From: an uncultured Flavobacteriaceae bacterium
Lineage (GTDB): Bacteria; Bacteroidota; Bacteroidia; Flavobacteriales; Flavobacteriaceae
Direction of reading: 5' to 3'
Assembly: GCA_947493175.1 (NCBI GenBank)
Contig: CANLQD010000002.1
Location: 248,001 to 312,000 of the forward strand
DNA length: 64,000 nt
The translations under genes were made by a program, and so were the position numbers. Under the pieces are notes generated by a model that saw only the letters and a list, made by a program, of their open reading frames with translations, was not told the origin of the DNA and made no database searches. Positions 1 to 8,510 of this stretch are shown piece after piece. Each line of letters opens with the position of its first letter. Position 1 is the stretch's first letter.

Positions 1-684
1 AGTTTCTCCGGATAACTTGCTTGCGCCTTCAAAATATCCCCATTCTAATTGTTCATCCTCAGGATCTACAAAATACCCGGCGATGCCCTCGCCCAGTATA
101 GGGCCTATCCCTGCGAGCATAGGCCACATATTTCCACCACGGTTGTTGCGCAGATCTACGACCCAACCAATAAGGTCTTCACTATCCTGTGATTGAATAT
201 TTTGTTGTATTTCTTCGGCAAAAAGCTGTGCCTCTACCTCATTTCCCAAAAATCCCGTTACGCGTATATATCCTATATTTTCCAGGGTCTTGACGGGGTC
301 GGGTTGGATAGAACAGTCTAAATTCGATGTTCCGACCACTGCCGTTCCGTTAGGTTTGCGAACGAAACTGTGGTTGTCTTTTAAGAGTCCCAGTGCAGTG
401 CTAATCGCAGGATCCAACTGCTCGCGTGTCTGCTTTCCTTTCGCCACATTAAGTACCCTTGTTCGAAAAGAAGGCCAATCAATCGTATTTCTATTGATAG
501 AATTACGTTCCATAATATCTACCATGTTATTGATGAAGTCTATTTGAACCTGTTCAAGTGGAGTGATATCGCGTTCTTGTTGTGGGGGTTCAAGAATAGC
601 TTCGCTACCATCGCTGGAACAAGCTGAAAGCAATAGCATTATCCAAATAAGAAGAAAACGAAAATTGAGAAAACAAGGTTTCAT
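1..684 (-). CDS. S41-family (C-terminal processing type) peptidase lipoprotein, 5' part only
   Basis: The first 228 codons of a gene that runs off the left edge. It starts at the ATG at 684 with a lipoprotein signal peptide (hydrophobic stretch ending LLLSAC, Cys about residue 22), so it is probably anchored in the envelope. A DNHSF motif near residue 102 and the later block VVDLRNNRGGNMWPML are typical of the S41 peptidase fold, which cleaves unstructured C-terminal tails of exported proteins using a Ser/Lys dyad. The catalytic Ser/Lys region lies outside the window, so activity cannot be judged. No PDZ domain is evident in the visible part. The assignment to S41 rests on the DLRxNxGG motif and is fairly firm; the substrate is unknown. 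Confidence 0.8.
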   Translation of the reverse strand, partial: MKPCFLNFRFLLIWIMLLLSACSSDGSEAILEPPQQERDITPLEQVQIDFINNMVDIMERNSINRNTIDWPSFRTRVLNVAKGKQTREQLDPAISTALGLLKDNHSFVRKPNGTAVVGTSNLDCSIQPDPVKTLENIGYIRVTGFLGNEVEAQLFAEEIQQNIQSQDSEDLIGWVVDLRNNRGGNMWPMLAGIGPILGEGIAGYFVDPEDEQLEWGYFEGASKLSGET

Positions 685-870
685 TCGTAGATTGGCTGGG
701 TTGGCGTACACTTTTTCAACGTTCCCTAAAAATATGATTTATTGAGCACAAATTAACTCGATAATCGAAATTTATATGCCCGCCTTTATAACCATTTTGA
801 CGTACGAAGGACCCGAATGAGGGGTTCAGTACCATTTCAGAAGCTGCTTTTAAAGAATACCGTACTTTAT

Positions 871-887
871 AAAGGTTGAGAACCTTT
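871..887. repeat. Short perfect hairpin, 7-bp arms
   Basis: AAAGGTT and AACCTTT are separated by three bases (GAG). It lies between the protease gene and the LytTR remnant. There is no T-run directly after it on either strand, so it is not a convincing terminator. It may be a leftover of the deletion that removed the front of the neighbouring regulator. Confidence 0.3.
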
Positions 888-947
888 AAAAATTTAGGCG
901 CCTAGTTTGTCCACTCTAGAACAGAGCTAGTTTTTAGTGGTTGTTGA

Positions 948-1349
948 AGCTTTAGCATTACGTTTCCTAGGTTTTTAAAAGCCCTTTATAAGTTCAAAAA
1001 ACCTATAACCGAATCCAAGTCCCTACAATCGAACACTGACAAGAACGCCATATTGATCAAAAGCGGAACAGGGTTTCATAGAATTGACAAAAAGGATATT
1101 TTATTTATCAAAGCAGAAGGCAATTATGCTAAAATCATCTTTAACGATAGCAGTATTATGTCCTTAATTAGCTTAAAGAAAATCATTGAGCTTTTAAATA
1201 ATCATGATTTCATACAAATTCATCGCTCTTATATAGTAGCCATATCAAAGATTGAAAAAATTGAAAACCATCAGACAACATTAAATAATATAAGTTTGCC
1301 AATAGGAGTGTCTTTTAGAAAATCTGTAATGAAAAGATTAATTGAATAA
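948..1349 (+). pseudogene. LytTR-type response regulator remnant, receiver domain missing
   Basis: The open frame begins after a stop at 945 to 947 and has no ATG before the domain; the first usable start is TTG at 1053, giving 98 residues. Residues from about 1065 onward form a full LytTR DNA-binding domain (motifs DILFIKAEGNYAKI, FIQIHRSYIVA, LPIGVSFRKSV). The frame upstream still encodes ITFPRFLKALYKF, which matches the receiver-to-LytTR linker of complete regulators such as the one at 12149 to 12886 (ISITRFLKTISKV). The gene therefore looks like a response regulator that lost its receiver domain of about 100 residues. A minimal stand-alone LytTR protein starting at TTG 1053 is possible but less likely. 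Confidence 0.65.
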
Positions 1350-1640
1350 CAGAAAGAGAAGAACTTCTTGTATAAGAATGTGAGTACTACGAATACCGAC
1401 ATGCCTACCAACTTTAAAACAAAAGATCTGGAGGACCGTGTTGCCATGCGGTCTAATCAAAGTATCCCTTCGATTGCGCGGAAGCAAATTTTACGCTAAA
1501 CATGCTATCAAATAGCGATGTGCTATGCAATTTCTTGGAAAAAACCGGTCCGGTATTTTTAATATGGGAAGCTTCACAAAAACCTTGCGGAACGGAATTT
1601 CTTCAATTTGTGCAAAGGGAACTTCAATTATGCCATATTC

Positions 1641-3215
1641 CTAATTGCATTCAGGTACATCTCCTTCAAGAGATCGAAGGGTCCAAGCGGTTTCATAGCC
1701 CAGTTTATGGGCTCGCCATGATCGCCACGCTGCGGAAGCAGTATCCATTGGTTCCTCTCCTAAGTCACATTTTCCTGTTAACAAGGTGTAGATATAGGCA
1801 CCCGAAGCCCTATCCAAATCGCGACTCATATGCCAGTTGTCCCGATACGCAGACGCCGCTATTTGCAGCTCTTTCATTTGGGCGTACAACGCTCGTATCG
1901 GTATGGCCCTAGCGGTGGGTAGTTCGTTTTCGCGCACCATATAAAGGGCCACGCCCAGGTCTGTTCCGTTTTCGGTCTGGGAACCTCTTTTATCGATCCC
2001 ATATAGCATGGACGTATCTCCGGTACTACCGCCATCCTGCATTGGAAAACCGATGGAGTAGTCAAACTTATTGGCATCTACCTTGTAGCGTTTGTTCGCT
2101 TCAAAATTGGTATTGGCCCTTCCCAGATTAAAATGAACGGTTGGGGCCCCATCTCTTTCCAATTGTGTACCATCGTCCTTTGCAACAACCCAATTTAAAC
2201 CACCGATGATACCGTTTTCCGAACTTGTACCTGTATGGTTGTATCGGATAATCGATTCATTGATGTTTCCACCTTGAAACGGGGAATTATAAGTGAACTC
2301 TCCTGAAAAATGTGTCTCGGTTTTTGCTTCTCTAACATGTTGTAAGGCAGCGTCGGCCAAGGAATCATTATAGGCATAATCAGAAGTGGACGCGTTTTCG
2401 TCGTATAGTTGTGCATAAATAGTAGCTGCAGCAAGGTAAGCCCCGTTGGGCGAGGGATGTGCCGTTTCCTCGTCTTTCAATTCCGAAGATAGCCCTTGCC
2501 AAGCGAGTCCCGCCGGTACAACATCCAAGTTTGCTTTGGCGCCATTGGCGATGCGATAGCTAAATTCTTCAAAATGGGAGCTGGGCGCTGTGTTTTGTTC
2601 ATTTTTTGGCCACATCATCAATAACAAGGGTGTAGCACCGCCTTCAGCAACTTTAGCGGCGATCTTATGAACACCCAATGCATAAAACCCCGGTGTTTTC
2701 GAAACAATGTACGGATCGGCCGCAATAACCACATAGTCCCAATCCTTTTCGCTATCGCCCTTTAAATAAGACATACGGTCTTCCTGCCCTTCTGGCCAGT
2801 AATAGTATTGTAGCAGGGAATGCGCGTAATGGGTATATTCTATTTGATTGCTGGCGTCGCTTCCCAAACCGACGACTACATCTTTGGCCCTGTAGGTATC
2901 TTCATATGCAATGTGTACAGGAGTAGTTACCGTGGAGTCTTGAGATAAAATAGCATTCAACTGTGCTGCCACGGGTTCCAACGAAAAAGTGGATACGCCG
3001 GTAGTAATAGATTTACTGGGCCCTAACAGCAAAATATTCAGAGTCCCGTCTTGATTGATGTCCGCATTAAATCTTTCGTCATTGGGTGAGTTTGGAGCCC
3101 CATCTTCCTCAATGGAATCTTCTTCGTTGCCTGTGGTGGACGTTTCATCTTTACTGCAAGCGGTAAAAAGAAACAGGAGGGCAACGAACAAAAGCCAGTT
3201 GAAGCGATTACTCAT
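1641..3215 (-). CDS. SGNH-hydrolase-like lipoprotein of unknown function
   Basis: About 524 residues from the ATG at 3215; an ATG ten codons upstream (3245) is in frame, but the nearer start gives a better signal peptide (MSNRFNWLLFVALLFLFTAC) with a lipobox Cys. After an acidic linker comes a LLLGPSKSI segment, then central motifs WDYVVIAADPYIV and AHPSPNGAYLAA. The latter resembles block V (D-x-x-H with a following HPs..G) of SGNH/GDSL hydrolases. The C-terminal 200 residues show no recognised domain. It is probably an outer-membrane or periplasmic esterase-like protein, but the nucleophile block is weak (GPSKS rather than GDS), so hydrolase activity is uncertain. Confidence 0.6.
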   Translation of the reverse strand: MSNRFNWLLFVALLFLFTACSKDETSTTGNEEDSIEEDGAPNSPNDERFNADINQDGTLNILLLGPSKSITTGVSTFSLEPVAAQLNAILSQDSTVTTPVHIAYEDTYRAKDVVVGLGSDASNQIEYTHYAHSLLQYYYWPEGQEDRMSYLKGDSEKDWDYVVIAADPYIVSKTPGFYALGVHKIAAKVAEGGATPLLLMMWPKNEQNTAPSSHFEEFSYRIANGAKANLDVVPAGLAWQGLSSELKDEETAHPSPNGAYLAAATIYAQLYDENASTSDYAYNDSLADAALQHVREAKTETHFSGEFTYNSPFQGGNINESIIRYNHTGTSSENGIIGGLNWVVAKDDGTQLERDGAPTVHFNLGRANTNFEANKRYKVDANKFDYSIGFPMQDGGSTGDTSMLYGIDKRGSQTENGTDLGVALYMVRENELPTARAIPIRALYAQMKELQIAASAYRDNWHMSRDLDRASGAYIYTLLTGKCDLGEEPMDTASAAWRSWRAHKLGYETAWTLRSLEGDVPECN

Positions 3216-3245
3216 TGTTTGAAAATAATCAGATTCGGATATCAT

Positions 3246-3718
3246 AAAGCTATTTTAAGGGTAAAGGCCCTATAAAACGGTTTACCACATCATATCGTAT
3301 AATGTTACTGGTCATTTAGATGAAATACATACATCCCTGGAAGAACTCACAGACACATGATTTCATATAGTACACTCCCCTCTTGCTCAAATTGGCTAAA
3401 AAGCTTCGGCGACGAACTGGACGGGTCCGGTATGATGGCTGATTATGCATGTTATTAGCCGTTAGTTCGCATACATAAGAATGGTTTGTGCATCCAGGTA
3501 CGGGTGGTCCCTTGTTTTATACAGTTTAGCTTCAGCGTTTTGAGCGACCATGACTTACAAAACCCGTCAGTGGTTAATTTGACATCCCTTACCTGCTTTT
3601 CATCGTGTTTTTGGTCTTATGGATAGACTTCGTAACTATCTTTGAATCAACGGAATAAATAACTAAAAAGAATTGATTGCTTGTTAAGGTTCCCCGCCAC
3701 TCCCAAAATAACCTACTT
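3246..3718. other. Intergenic region between two divergent genes
   Basis: A gene-free stretch of about 470 bases separating the divergently transcribed lipoprotein (minus) and sensor kinase (plus). Apart from the -7-like promoter element at 3637 to 3644 nothing coding or repetitive was recognised. Confidence 0.6.
3637..3644 (+). promoter_or_regulatory. Bacteroidota -7 promoter element for the sensor kinase
   Basis: TATCTTTG matches the TAnnTTTG -7 consensus of Bacteroidota primary sigma factor promoters. It lies about 75 bases before the ATG at 3719. A TTG that could serve as the -33 element sits upstream, but the spacing (about 23 bases) is longer than usual, so this is a tentative call. 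Confidence 0.4.
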
Positions 3719-4936
3719 ATGAAGAATTTAGTTCCAAATCAGAACCGAATTAACGATAAAACGAAACTATTGATCCGATTCAACTACGTTTCGTCTTTGT
3801 TAAGCCTGGTTTTCGGCCTCATCTGTTTTTATTATTTAAATATTAGGGAAGTAATACCCCATGTTTTTGTTTTATACTGTGTACTGAACTTAATCAATGT
3901 AGCTGCCTTTACAAAACATGGGAATTTAACCGTTATGGCCATTTCGACCTCACTATTGTCGGTCGCCAGTACTTTGGCGATAACGCTTTTCAGCGGAGGC
4001 ATTGAGAGTCCTTTTGTGTTTATACTAGGGCTCATTGTGCTTGCGGGGTATATTTCTACAAGCATGTTCGGCAAGATATATCTTTATATCGCTCTTTGTC
4101 TTCTAGCAAGCATATATCTTATTAGTTTGGCTGAATTCCATTTCTTTACCGATGTGGTTCCATCGGAATCGAGGAAAACTTTCAGCTTTGTATGCATCCT
4201 GTTTTCGGTTTACTTATTGGGTGGTTTTTTTGGCAAAAACCTGTTGAAGACACATCATGACCTTTATAAATCGAAAGCGGAAATTGAACGCCGTATTCAA
4301 GAGAAAGAGGTGTTGTTGCGGGAAGTACACCATAGGGTCAAGAACAATATGCAGACCGTATCGAGTTTGCTCAATATGCAGGCCCGAAATACGGCCGATC
4401 ATCAGCTTAAAAGTATTATGAAGAACAGCCAGAACAGGATTATGTCAATGGCCATGGTTCATGAGATGCTATACATGCACAACAATATTTCCAAGATCAA
4501 GTTCGAGCCCTACGTTCAAGAGCTTGGAAAGTACCTGATGAAATCATTGAACACGAACGGAAACCCTATTAAACTGAATATCGATATTCCGGCCATTCAG
4601 TTGGGAATAGATACAGCTATTCCGCTAGGTCTATTGATCAATGAGGCGATTACGAACTCCCTTAAATACGGTTTTGTAGAAACAAGTACCGGGCAAATAG
4701 ATGTTTGGTTGCGAAAAGAAGATGATGGTAGCGGTTATGCACTCAGTATCGGTGATAATGGGATAGGGTTTTCAGGGGAAACTACTTTGAAGGAAACCAA
4801 TACCTTAGGATTAAAGTTGATGCGCAATCTTGCACGTCAGCTTAAGGGATCTATTACGAAAGACCTTTCCAAGGAAGGTACGCACTATGCCATCAAGTTC
4901 CAGGAATTGGACACGCAGTTTAGACGTGTAGCCTAG
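3719..4936 (+). CDS. Membrane sensor histidine kinase, HisKA_2 (HWE-like) family
   Basis: 405 residues from the ATG at 3719; an upstream TTG at 3677 is possible but unnecessary. The first about 180 residues hold roughly six hydrophobic segments and no clear extracellular sensor domain. A short coiled-coil (KAEIERRIQEKEVLLRE) leads into EVHHRVKNNMQTVSSLL, the HisKA_2 phosphoacceptor box, with the His at about residue 204. An HATPase_c domain follows (N-box NEAITNSLKYGF, G-box GDNGIGFSG, then LGLKLMRNLARQL). No response regulator is adjacent, so it is an orphan kinase here. HisKA_2 kinases often feed general stress or light-type pathways, but no ligand can be inferred. Confidence 0.88.
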   Translation: MKNLVPNQNRINDKTKLLIRFNYVSSLLSLVFGLICFYYLNIREVIPHVFVLYCVLNLINVAAFTKHGNLTVMAISTSLLSVASTLAITLFSGGIESPFVFILGLIVLAGYISTSMFGKIYLYIALCLLASIYLISLAEFHFFTDVVPSESRKTFSFVCILFSVYLLGGFFGKNLLKTHHDLYKSKAEIERRIQEKEVLLREVHHRVKNNMQTVSSLLNMQARNTADHQLKSIMKNSQNRIMSMAMVHEMLYMHNNISKIKFEPYVQELGKYLMKSLNTNGNPIKLNIDIPAIQLGIDTAIPLGLLINEAITNSLKYGFVETSTGQIDVWLRKEDDGSGYALSIGDNGIGFSGETTLKETNTLGLKLMRNLARQLKGSITKDLSKEGTHYAIKFQELDTQFRRVA

Positions 4937-5071
4937 TTGCTCGCTTAGCAGTAATTTTAACCTGAGCACCTTTTTCCACTTCTAAATAGGTTGTTTTTTA
5001 CCGCTCATATTCACATTTGAAAACGTTAGTGCGCTATGGGCTTACGTCATTTTTTTATCGATGGTGGTTTT

Positions 5072-5491
5072 TCAGGACTTCTCGATTTTTTTTGTAAACA
5101 TTTTATGAACGATGACCCAGTTGCCGTCTGTCTTGAGGAGCATAAAATAATCGATATACGGAGTGTCATTTTTCGGATGTGAAATTTCCACCTTGGCGAC
5201 TGCCGCATCATTGGTATAATCGATGAACAATATTTTTCCCAGCTCTCCGGTAGGTTTACCCTCCTTGGTGTCATCGATATAGGCTTTACCCGACCAAGTT
5301 GCAATATGATCTTCTCTTATATAATACAGGTTCAGGTCGGGATGGAATACTTCTTTTAGTAGTTTGGGTTGTCCCCCGGTAGACCCGGTAATATATTTGT
5401 CAAGCGCCTCCCGAATGAGGGTATCATCTGTCTGGGCGGTGCTATATTGAATTCCTATAAAAAGAAGCAAAATGGGTACAATGGTTTTCAT
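5072..5491 (-). CDS. Exported NTF2-like (putative lumazine-binding family) protein
   Basis: 139 residues with a cleavable signal peptide (MKTIVPILLLFIGIQYSTAQ). The mature part is a single NTF2-like cone fold: an opening helix DDTLIREALDKYITGSTGG, then HPDLNLYYIRE, and the closing strands VAKVEISHP, YIDYFMLLKTDGNWVIVHKMF. This matches the small exported family annotated as putative lumazine-binding or DUF4440-type proteins, for which no reaction is established. Its ATG overlaps the stop of the short upstream frame by four bases (ATGA). Confidence 0.72.
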   Translation of the reverse strand: MKTIVPILLLFIGIQYSTAQTDDTLIREALDKYITGSTGGQPKLLKEVFHPDLNLYYIREDHIATWSGKAYIDDTKEGKPTGELGKILFIDYTNDAAVAKVEISHPKNDTPYIDYFMLLKTDGNWVIVHKMFTKKIEKS

Positions 5492-5664
5492 GTGTTCGAT
5501 TTTTTTAGATTGATAATAAGCCCGTGTTCCGAAATCATCGGAATCTCTTCAAAAGGTGCTAAAATGGGGTTCGAATAGTCTACGAAATTATAAATCTGTA
5601 GAAAAAGCCCGTTAAAAGCGCCCAGGGCGCTAAAGAAAAATAACAGCTGAATTTCGAAATCCAT
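5488..5664 (-). pseudogene. Remnant of the N-terminus of a membrane AraC-type regulator
   Basis: A 58-codon frame (ATG at 5664; an alternative ATG at 5685) whose first 23 or so residues, MDFEIQLLFFFSALGAF then NGLFL, look like the first membrane helix of flavobacterial AraC-family regulators that carry an N-terminal multi-helix membrane domain. The remaining 33 residues do not continue that domain, and no HTH is present. It ends in an ATGA overlap with the NTF2-like gene, so it may still be translated and couple to it. It is either a decayed regulator or a small membrane peptide; the first is preferred. Confidence 0.35.
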
Positions 5665-5685
5665 ACAGGCAAATATATAAAGCAT

Positions 5686-6055
5686 TTTTTTCTCGATGGT
5701 GGAGCTTTAGAATATTCCGACGCCTACCCGCCTTCATCTAGCCATTTTAGTGAACCGGGGCCTCATACGCCACGCCATGTATTGTGCCAATGTGCCGAAA
5801 CCAACCACATCTAAGAAGGCTTACGTTCTAAGGCGGCATCCTCTTGGGAAGAAGCTAAACTTCATAAAGGAAGATGGTATAAAAGGAAGACAAGCTACTA
5901 AAACCTGAATCAAATGTACCTTGGTTGAAAGACTTTTTTATTGGTAGGGTAATGGAGTTTTGGTACTATTTCACGCTTATTCGAAGAGGATATAGATGTG
6001 TCTATTCTTATAGGGGTAGATTGAAAATCGATATTTTATGATTTAATTTATCGTT
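5686..6055. other. Intergenic region of 370 bases
   Basis: No frame with recognisable coding features was seen. It contains a 32-base segment (5719 to 5750) that resembles the hairpin spacer at 57424 to 57460. The last 60 bases are AT-rich and probably hold the promoter of the lipocalin-like gene, but no clear -7 element was found. Confidence 0.5.
5719..5750. repeat. Short dispersed repeat, copy A
   Basis: The segment with core CCCGCCTT, a few bases, then AGCCATTTT is nearly the same as the segment at 57424 to 57453 in the permease array. In this copy the right arm that would complete a GCCCGCC/GGCGGGC hairpin is absent. Two copies in 64 kb suggest a small genome-wide intergenic repeat. Confidence 0.45.
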
Positions 6056-6538
6056 ATGGCAGTTTTCTACCACATTCGAAACAATACGACACCGCTGTAT
6101 CTTCTTTTTCTACTACTTTGTTTGTCAGGAAGCTGCAGAAACGATGACCTTCCCGATACCCTTTTTGAGCCTATAGGCACGCCTCTTCCCGATGATTCGG
6201 ATTCCAATAATCCAGGTTTGCTTGTAGGCACTTGGTATTTAAAGACACTTTTTGAAGAAGATGGAACGGAGAAAACACTTAGTGATTGTCATAGGAAACG
6301 AAATGCCACTTACTATGCGAATGGAACCTGTCGGCATGCAGTATTTACCCCTACGGATGATGGCTGTACACTAACCAATTCGTACACCTGCCGTTATTCT
6401 TTTGAACTTGGTATTATTACCAGCAGCTCCACTGAGTACGGAACAGTAAAGTCTATTGTAAAGTTCTTTAATGCGAACACCCTGGAAGTCTTTAATAATC
6501 TGGGAAATAAGATTGCAGTTTATCGCAGGCAATTGTAA
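6056..6538 (+). CDS. Lipocalin-like lipoprotein
   Basis: 160 residues with a lipoprotein signal (hydrophobic LYLLFLLLCLSGSC, Cys near residue 27) followed by an acidic linker. The mature domain begins LLVGTWYLKTLFEEDGTEKTL and ends VKFFNANTLEVFNNLGNKIAVYRR, the pattern of small eight-stranded lipocalin-like domains found widely in flavobacterial lipoproteins (GxW start, C-terminal xxxVYxR strand). Several Cys residues (about four in the domain) could form disulfides. The ligand is unknown. The gene is monocistronic between genes on the opposite strand. Confidence 0.7.
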   Translation: MAVFYHIRNNTTPLYLLFLLLCLSGSCRNDDLPDTLFEPIGTPLPDDSDSNNPGLLVGTWYLKTLFEEDGTEKTLSDCHRKRNATYYANGTCRHAVFTPTDDGCTLTNSYTCRYSFELGIITSSSTEYGTVKSIVKFFNANTLEVFNNLGNKIAVYRRQL

Positions 6539-6783
6539 TGTTCAAACAAACTGCTTTAAGGCCTTTCTTTGCTAAAACAACTATGTTCGGAAAGGCAAGC
6601 ATTGGGTATATAAATCCCGATTATTGGGTAAGATAGTTCCGTGGCCTCAATTTGATTTTACCAATCATCAGGGAATTTTTTAATAAGGCTCTCTGTGGAT
6701 GGTATCCAAGACGATGTAACCAAATACGAAACAATTTTTCGTTCAAGAGTAGCTTCAAGTAAGCCTGTAAAGCGTACTGTTTC

Positions 6784-7650
6784 TTAGCGTCTTGATTTCT
6801 TGTCGGCTTCGACCAATTTGTCGTCGTTCCATTTTCCTTTTGCAACGATATCCCCGTCACTACCGATGAACTGACCACTTCCACTGCGTTTGTCTTCCTT
6901 CCATTCGCCAGCATATTTCTCACCATTGGGCCAGTAGTACGTACCTTGCCCATTACGCTTATCATTTTCATAATGACCTACATAGTATTGACCATCGGCC
7001 CAATAGAAGGTACCTTCACCGTGTCGTTGGTTGTCTTTCCACTGCCCCTCATACCGGCTTCCGGTATCTAATAGCGCAATACCAAACCCATTGGCTTTTC
7101 CATGTTTTACTTGACCCACGTAGTGAATCTGGGCACCTTTTTTACTTTTAAATTCAAGGTACTCGCCAAAAGACTTTTGTTGCAATTGCCGTTGCAAACG
7201 GGATAATTTCACCTGGGTCTTCTCCAATATGAACTGAATGGAATCATATTGTTTTGTGGTAGTCGAAAAGGCTACAGGCTGTAGCGACAGACTATCGGCT
7301 TCTTTCTCAATACGCTCCTTAGGAGTTTGTTTTGCAGTCTCGACGTGCATTAGTTTTTCGGCCAGGGCAATTCGTAGGGGAATGGCCATATTGTTCTCGG
7401 CGCTGGCCTCCATAGTCTTAGTATACGACTGTACCGCATCGGTATATGAACCTGTCAATAGCATGGAGTCGATGTCCGCTAGTTGCTCGTAATATGCCAA
7501 TTGTTCTTCAACCTGCACACAACTAGCATCTTTAGAAGCCAATTGTTGGTTCAGATCAATCGTCTGATAGCGGTACCAAATAGCAACACTCGTCATAAGT
7601 GCCAGTAGAAGATAAGGGGCAAATTTTTGTACTTTCATTCGTAATAACAT
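6784..7650 (-). CDS. Membrane-anchored MORN-repeat protein
   Basis: 288 residues: one N-terminal membrane helix (about residues 10 to 25), a helical and coiled-coil stretch to about residue 175, then about five MORN repeats of 22 to 23 residues (for example YEGQWKDNQRHGEGTFYW, YVGHYENDKRNGQGTYYW, YAGEWKEDKRSGSGQF). MORN repeats form extended beta sheets used in membrane or protein binding. Third gene of an operon with the DUF2490 protein (23-base gap) and the 654-residue protein. The tail is basic (KKSRR). The function is not known. Confidence 0.8.
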   Translation of the reverse strand: MLLRMKVQKFAPYLLLALMTSVAIWYRYQTIDLNQQLASKDASCVQVEEQLAYYEQLADIDSMLLTGSYTDAVQSYTKTMEASAENNMAIPLRIALAEKLMHVETAKQTPKERIEKEADSLSLQPVAFSTTTKQYDSIQFILEKTQVKLSRLQRQLQQKSFGEYLEFKSKKGAQIHYVGQVKHGKANGFGIALLDTGSRYEGQWKDNQRHGEGTFYWADGQYYVGHYENDKRNGQGTYYWPNGEKYAGEWKEDKRSGSGQFIGSDGDIVAKGKWNDDKLVEADKKSRR

Positions 7651-7673
7651 GATTTAACATGCATATCTACGAG

Positions 7674-8510
7674 TTAATCGTTGAAATGGATTTCGGGAAG
7701 CTTATTTTTTACTTTTCTAAAATCGGGCGAGAAGTACATATGAAAGCGTAGTGTCCAAGCTTGCTTGTAAATACCGCCGTTCGAAAGTTCCTGTCCCTGC
7801 GAGTACATCAGTCCCGCTGCGAACGATAATCTTGGTGTGGCAATATAACCTAAAGTGGTAGTGATTCGCAGGTCTTCCATCGGACTGGCCACTACTGCCT
7901 TTCCACTTTGCATGATCAGCTCGGCTTCCGGTGAAATGTAGAAAGTCTTTGGTTGTAATTTATGGTTGTTCAGAGGTGTTTTCATCCGGAACATATACCG
8001 CCAACGATTCCGGAAGATATAATCGCTATTTTCTGCGAAACCTTGGGTCCATCGGTGCTCGATACGTATTCGATGGTAGATCATAGAACTTCCCAAGGGC
8101 AAAGCGAATTGGTATTGGTGCCAAATACGCCATTCGGGAACCACATTACGGTCGGGAGAAGCAGGATCGGTGTTGAAGTTGATGCGCACTACCCCACCCA
8201 AACTCGCATTGAATTTTTTGGAATAGATGTATCCGATGGCATGGCGATTGTAAATTTGCCCAATTTGACTTAAATAAGGCGTACTTTCGGTCTCTACGAA
8301 GCGAAAATGGGTTTGTGCATCCCAAAAAAGGCGTTTCGAAATACGAATGTTGCCATAGGTGTTGAACCACGTTCTGGTTACAGGATCCTTGTATTTTGAC
8401 TCTAGCGGCAACTCTTCTTTTTCTTGTTCCTGTGCCGAGATTCCGAAGGTGGTTCCTATGGTAAAAAGGACGCAGAGCCATATGGTATGAAAAGCATAGG
8501 TAGTTCTCAT
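7674..8510 (-). CDS. DUF2490-family outer-membrane-type protein
   Basis: 278 residues with a cleavable signal peptide ending ISAQ near residue 27. The mature part consists of short amphipathic beta strands with aromatic girdle residues (TWFNTYGNIRISKRLFWDAQTHFRF, then RHAIGYIYSKKFNASLGGVVRI, then RIRIEHRWTQ) and ends in a beta-strand region (AWTLRFHMYFSP), fitting the DUF2490 beta-barrel family. The gene's ATG overlaps the stop of the upstream 654-residue gene by four bases, so the two are probably translationally coupled. The role in the envelope is unknown. Confidence 0.75.
   Translation of the reverse strand: MRTTYAFHTIWLCVLFTIGTTFGISAQEQEKEELPLESKYKDPVTRTWFNTYGNIRISKRLFWDAQTHFRFVETESTPYLSQIGQIYNRHAIGYIYSKKFNASLGGVVRINFNTDPASPDRNVVPEWRIWHQYQFALPLGSSMIYHRIRIEHRWTQGFAENSDYIFRNRWRYMFRMKTPLNNHKLQPKTFYISPEAELIMQSGKAVVASPMEDLRITTTLGYIATPRLSFAAGLMYSQGQELSNGGIYKQAWTLRFHMYFSPDFRKVKNKLPEIHFND

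Noticed and set aside
871-887. Terminator of the protease gene region
   Set aside because: The protease gene is on the minus strand and starts at 684, so this hairpin lies upstream of it, and it lacks a T-run.
1502-1912. 136-codon open frame on the plus strand
   Set aside because: It overlaps the 3' half of the SGNH-like lipoprotein gene on the other strand, has no recognisable domain and biased codons; treated as an antisense shadow.
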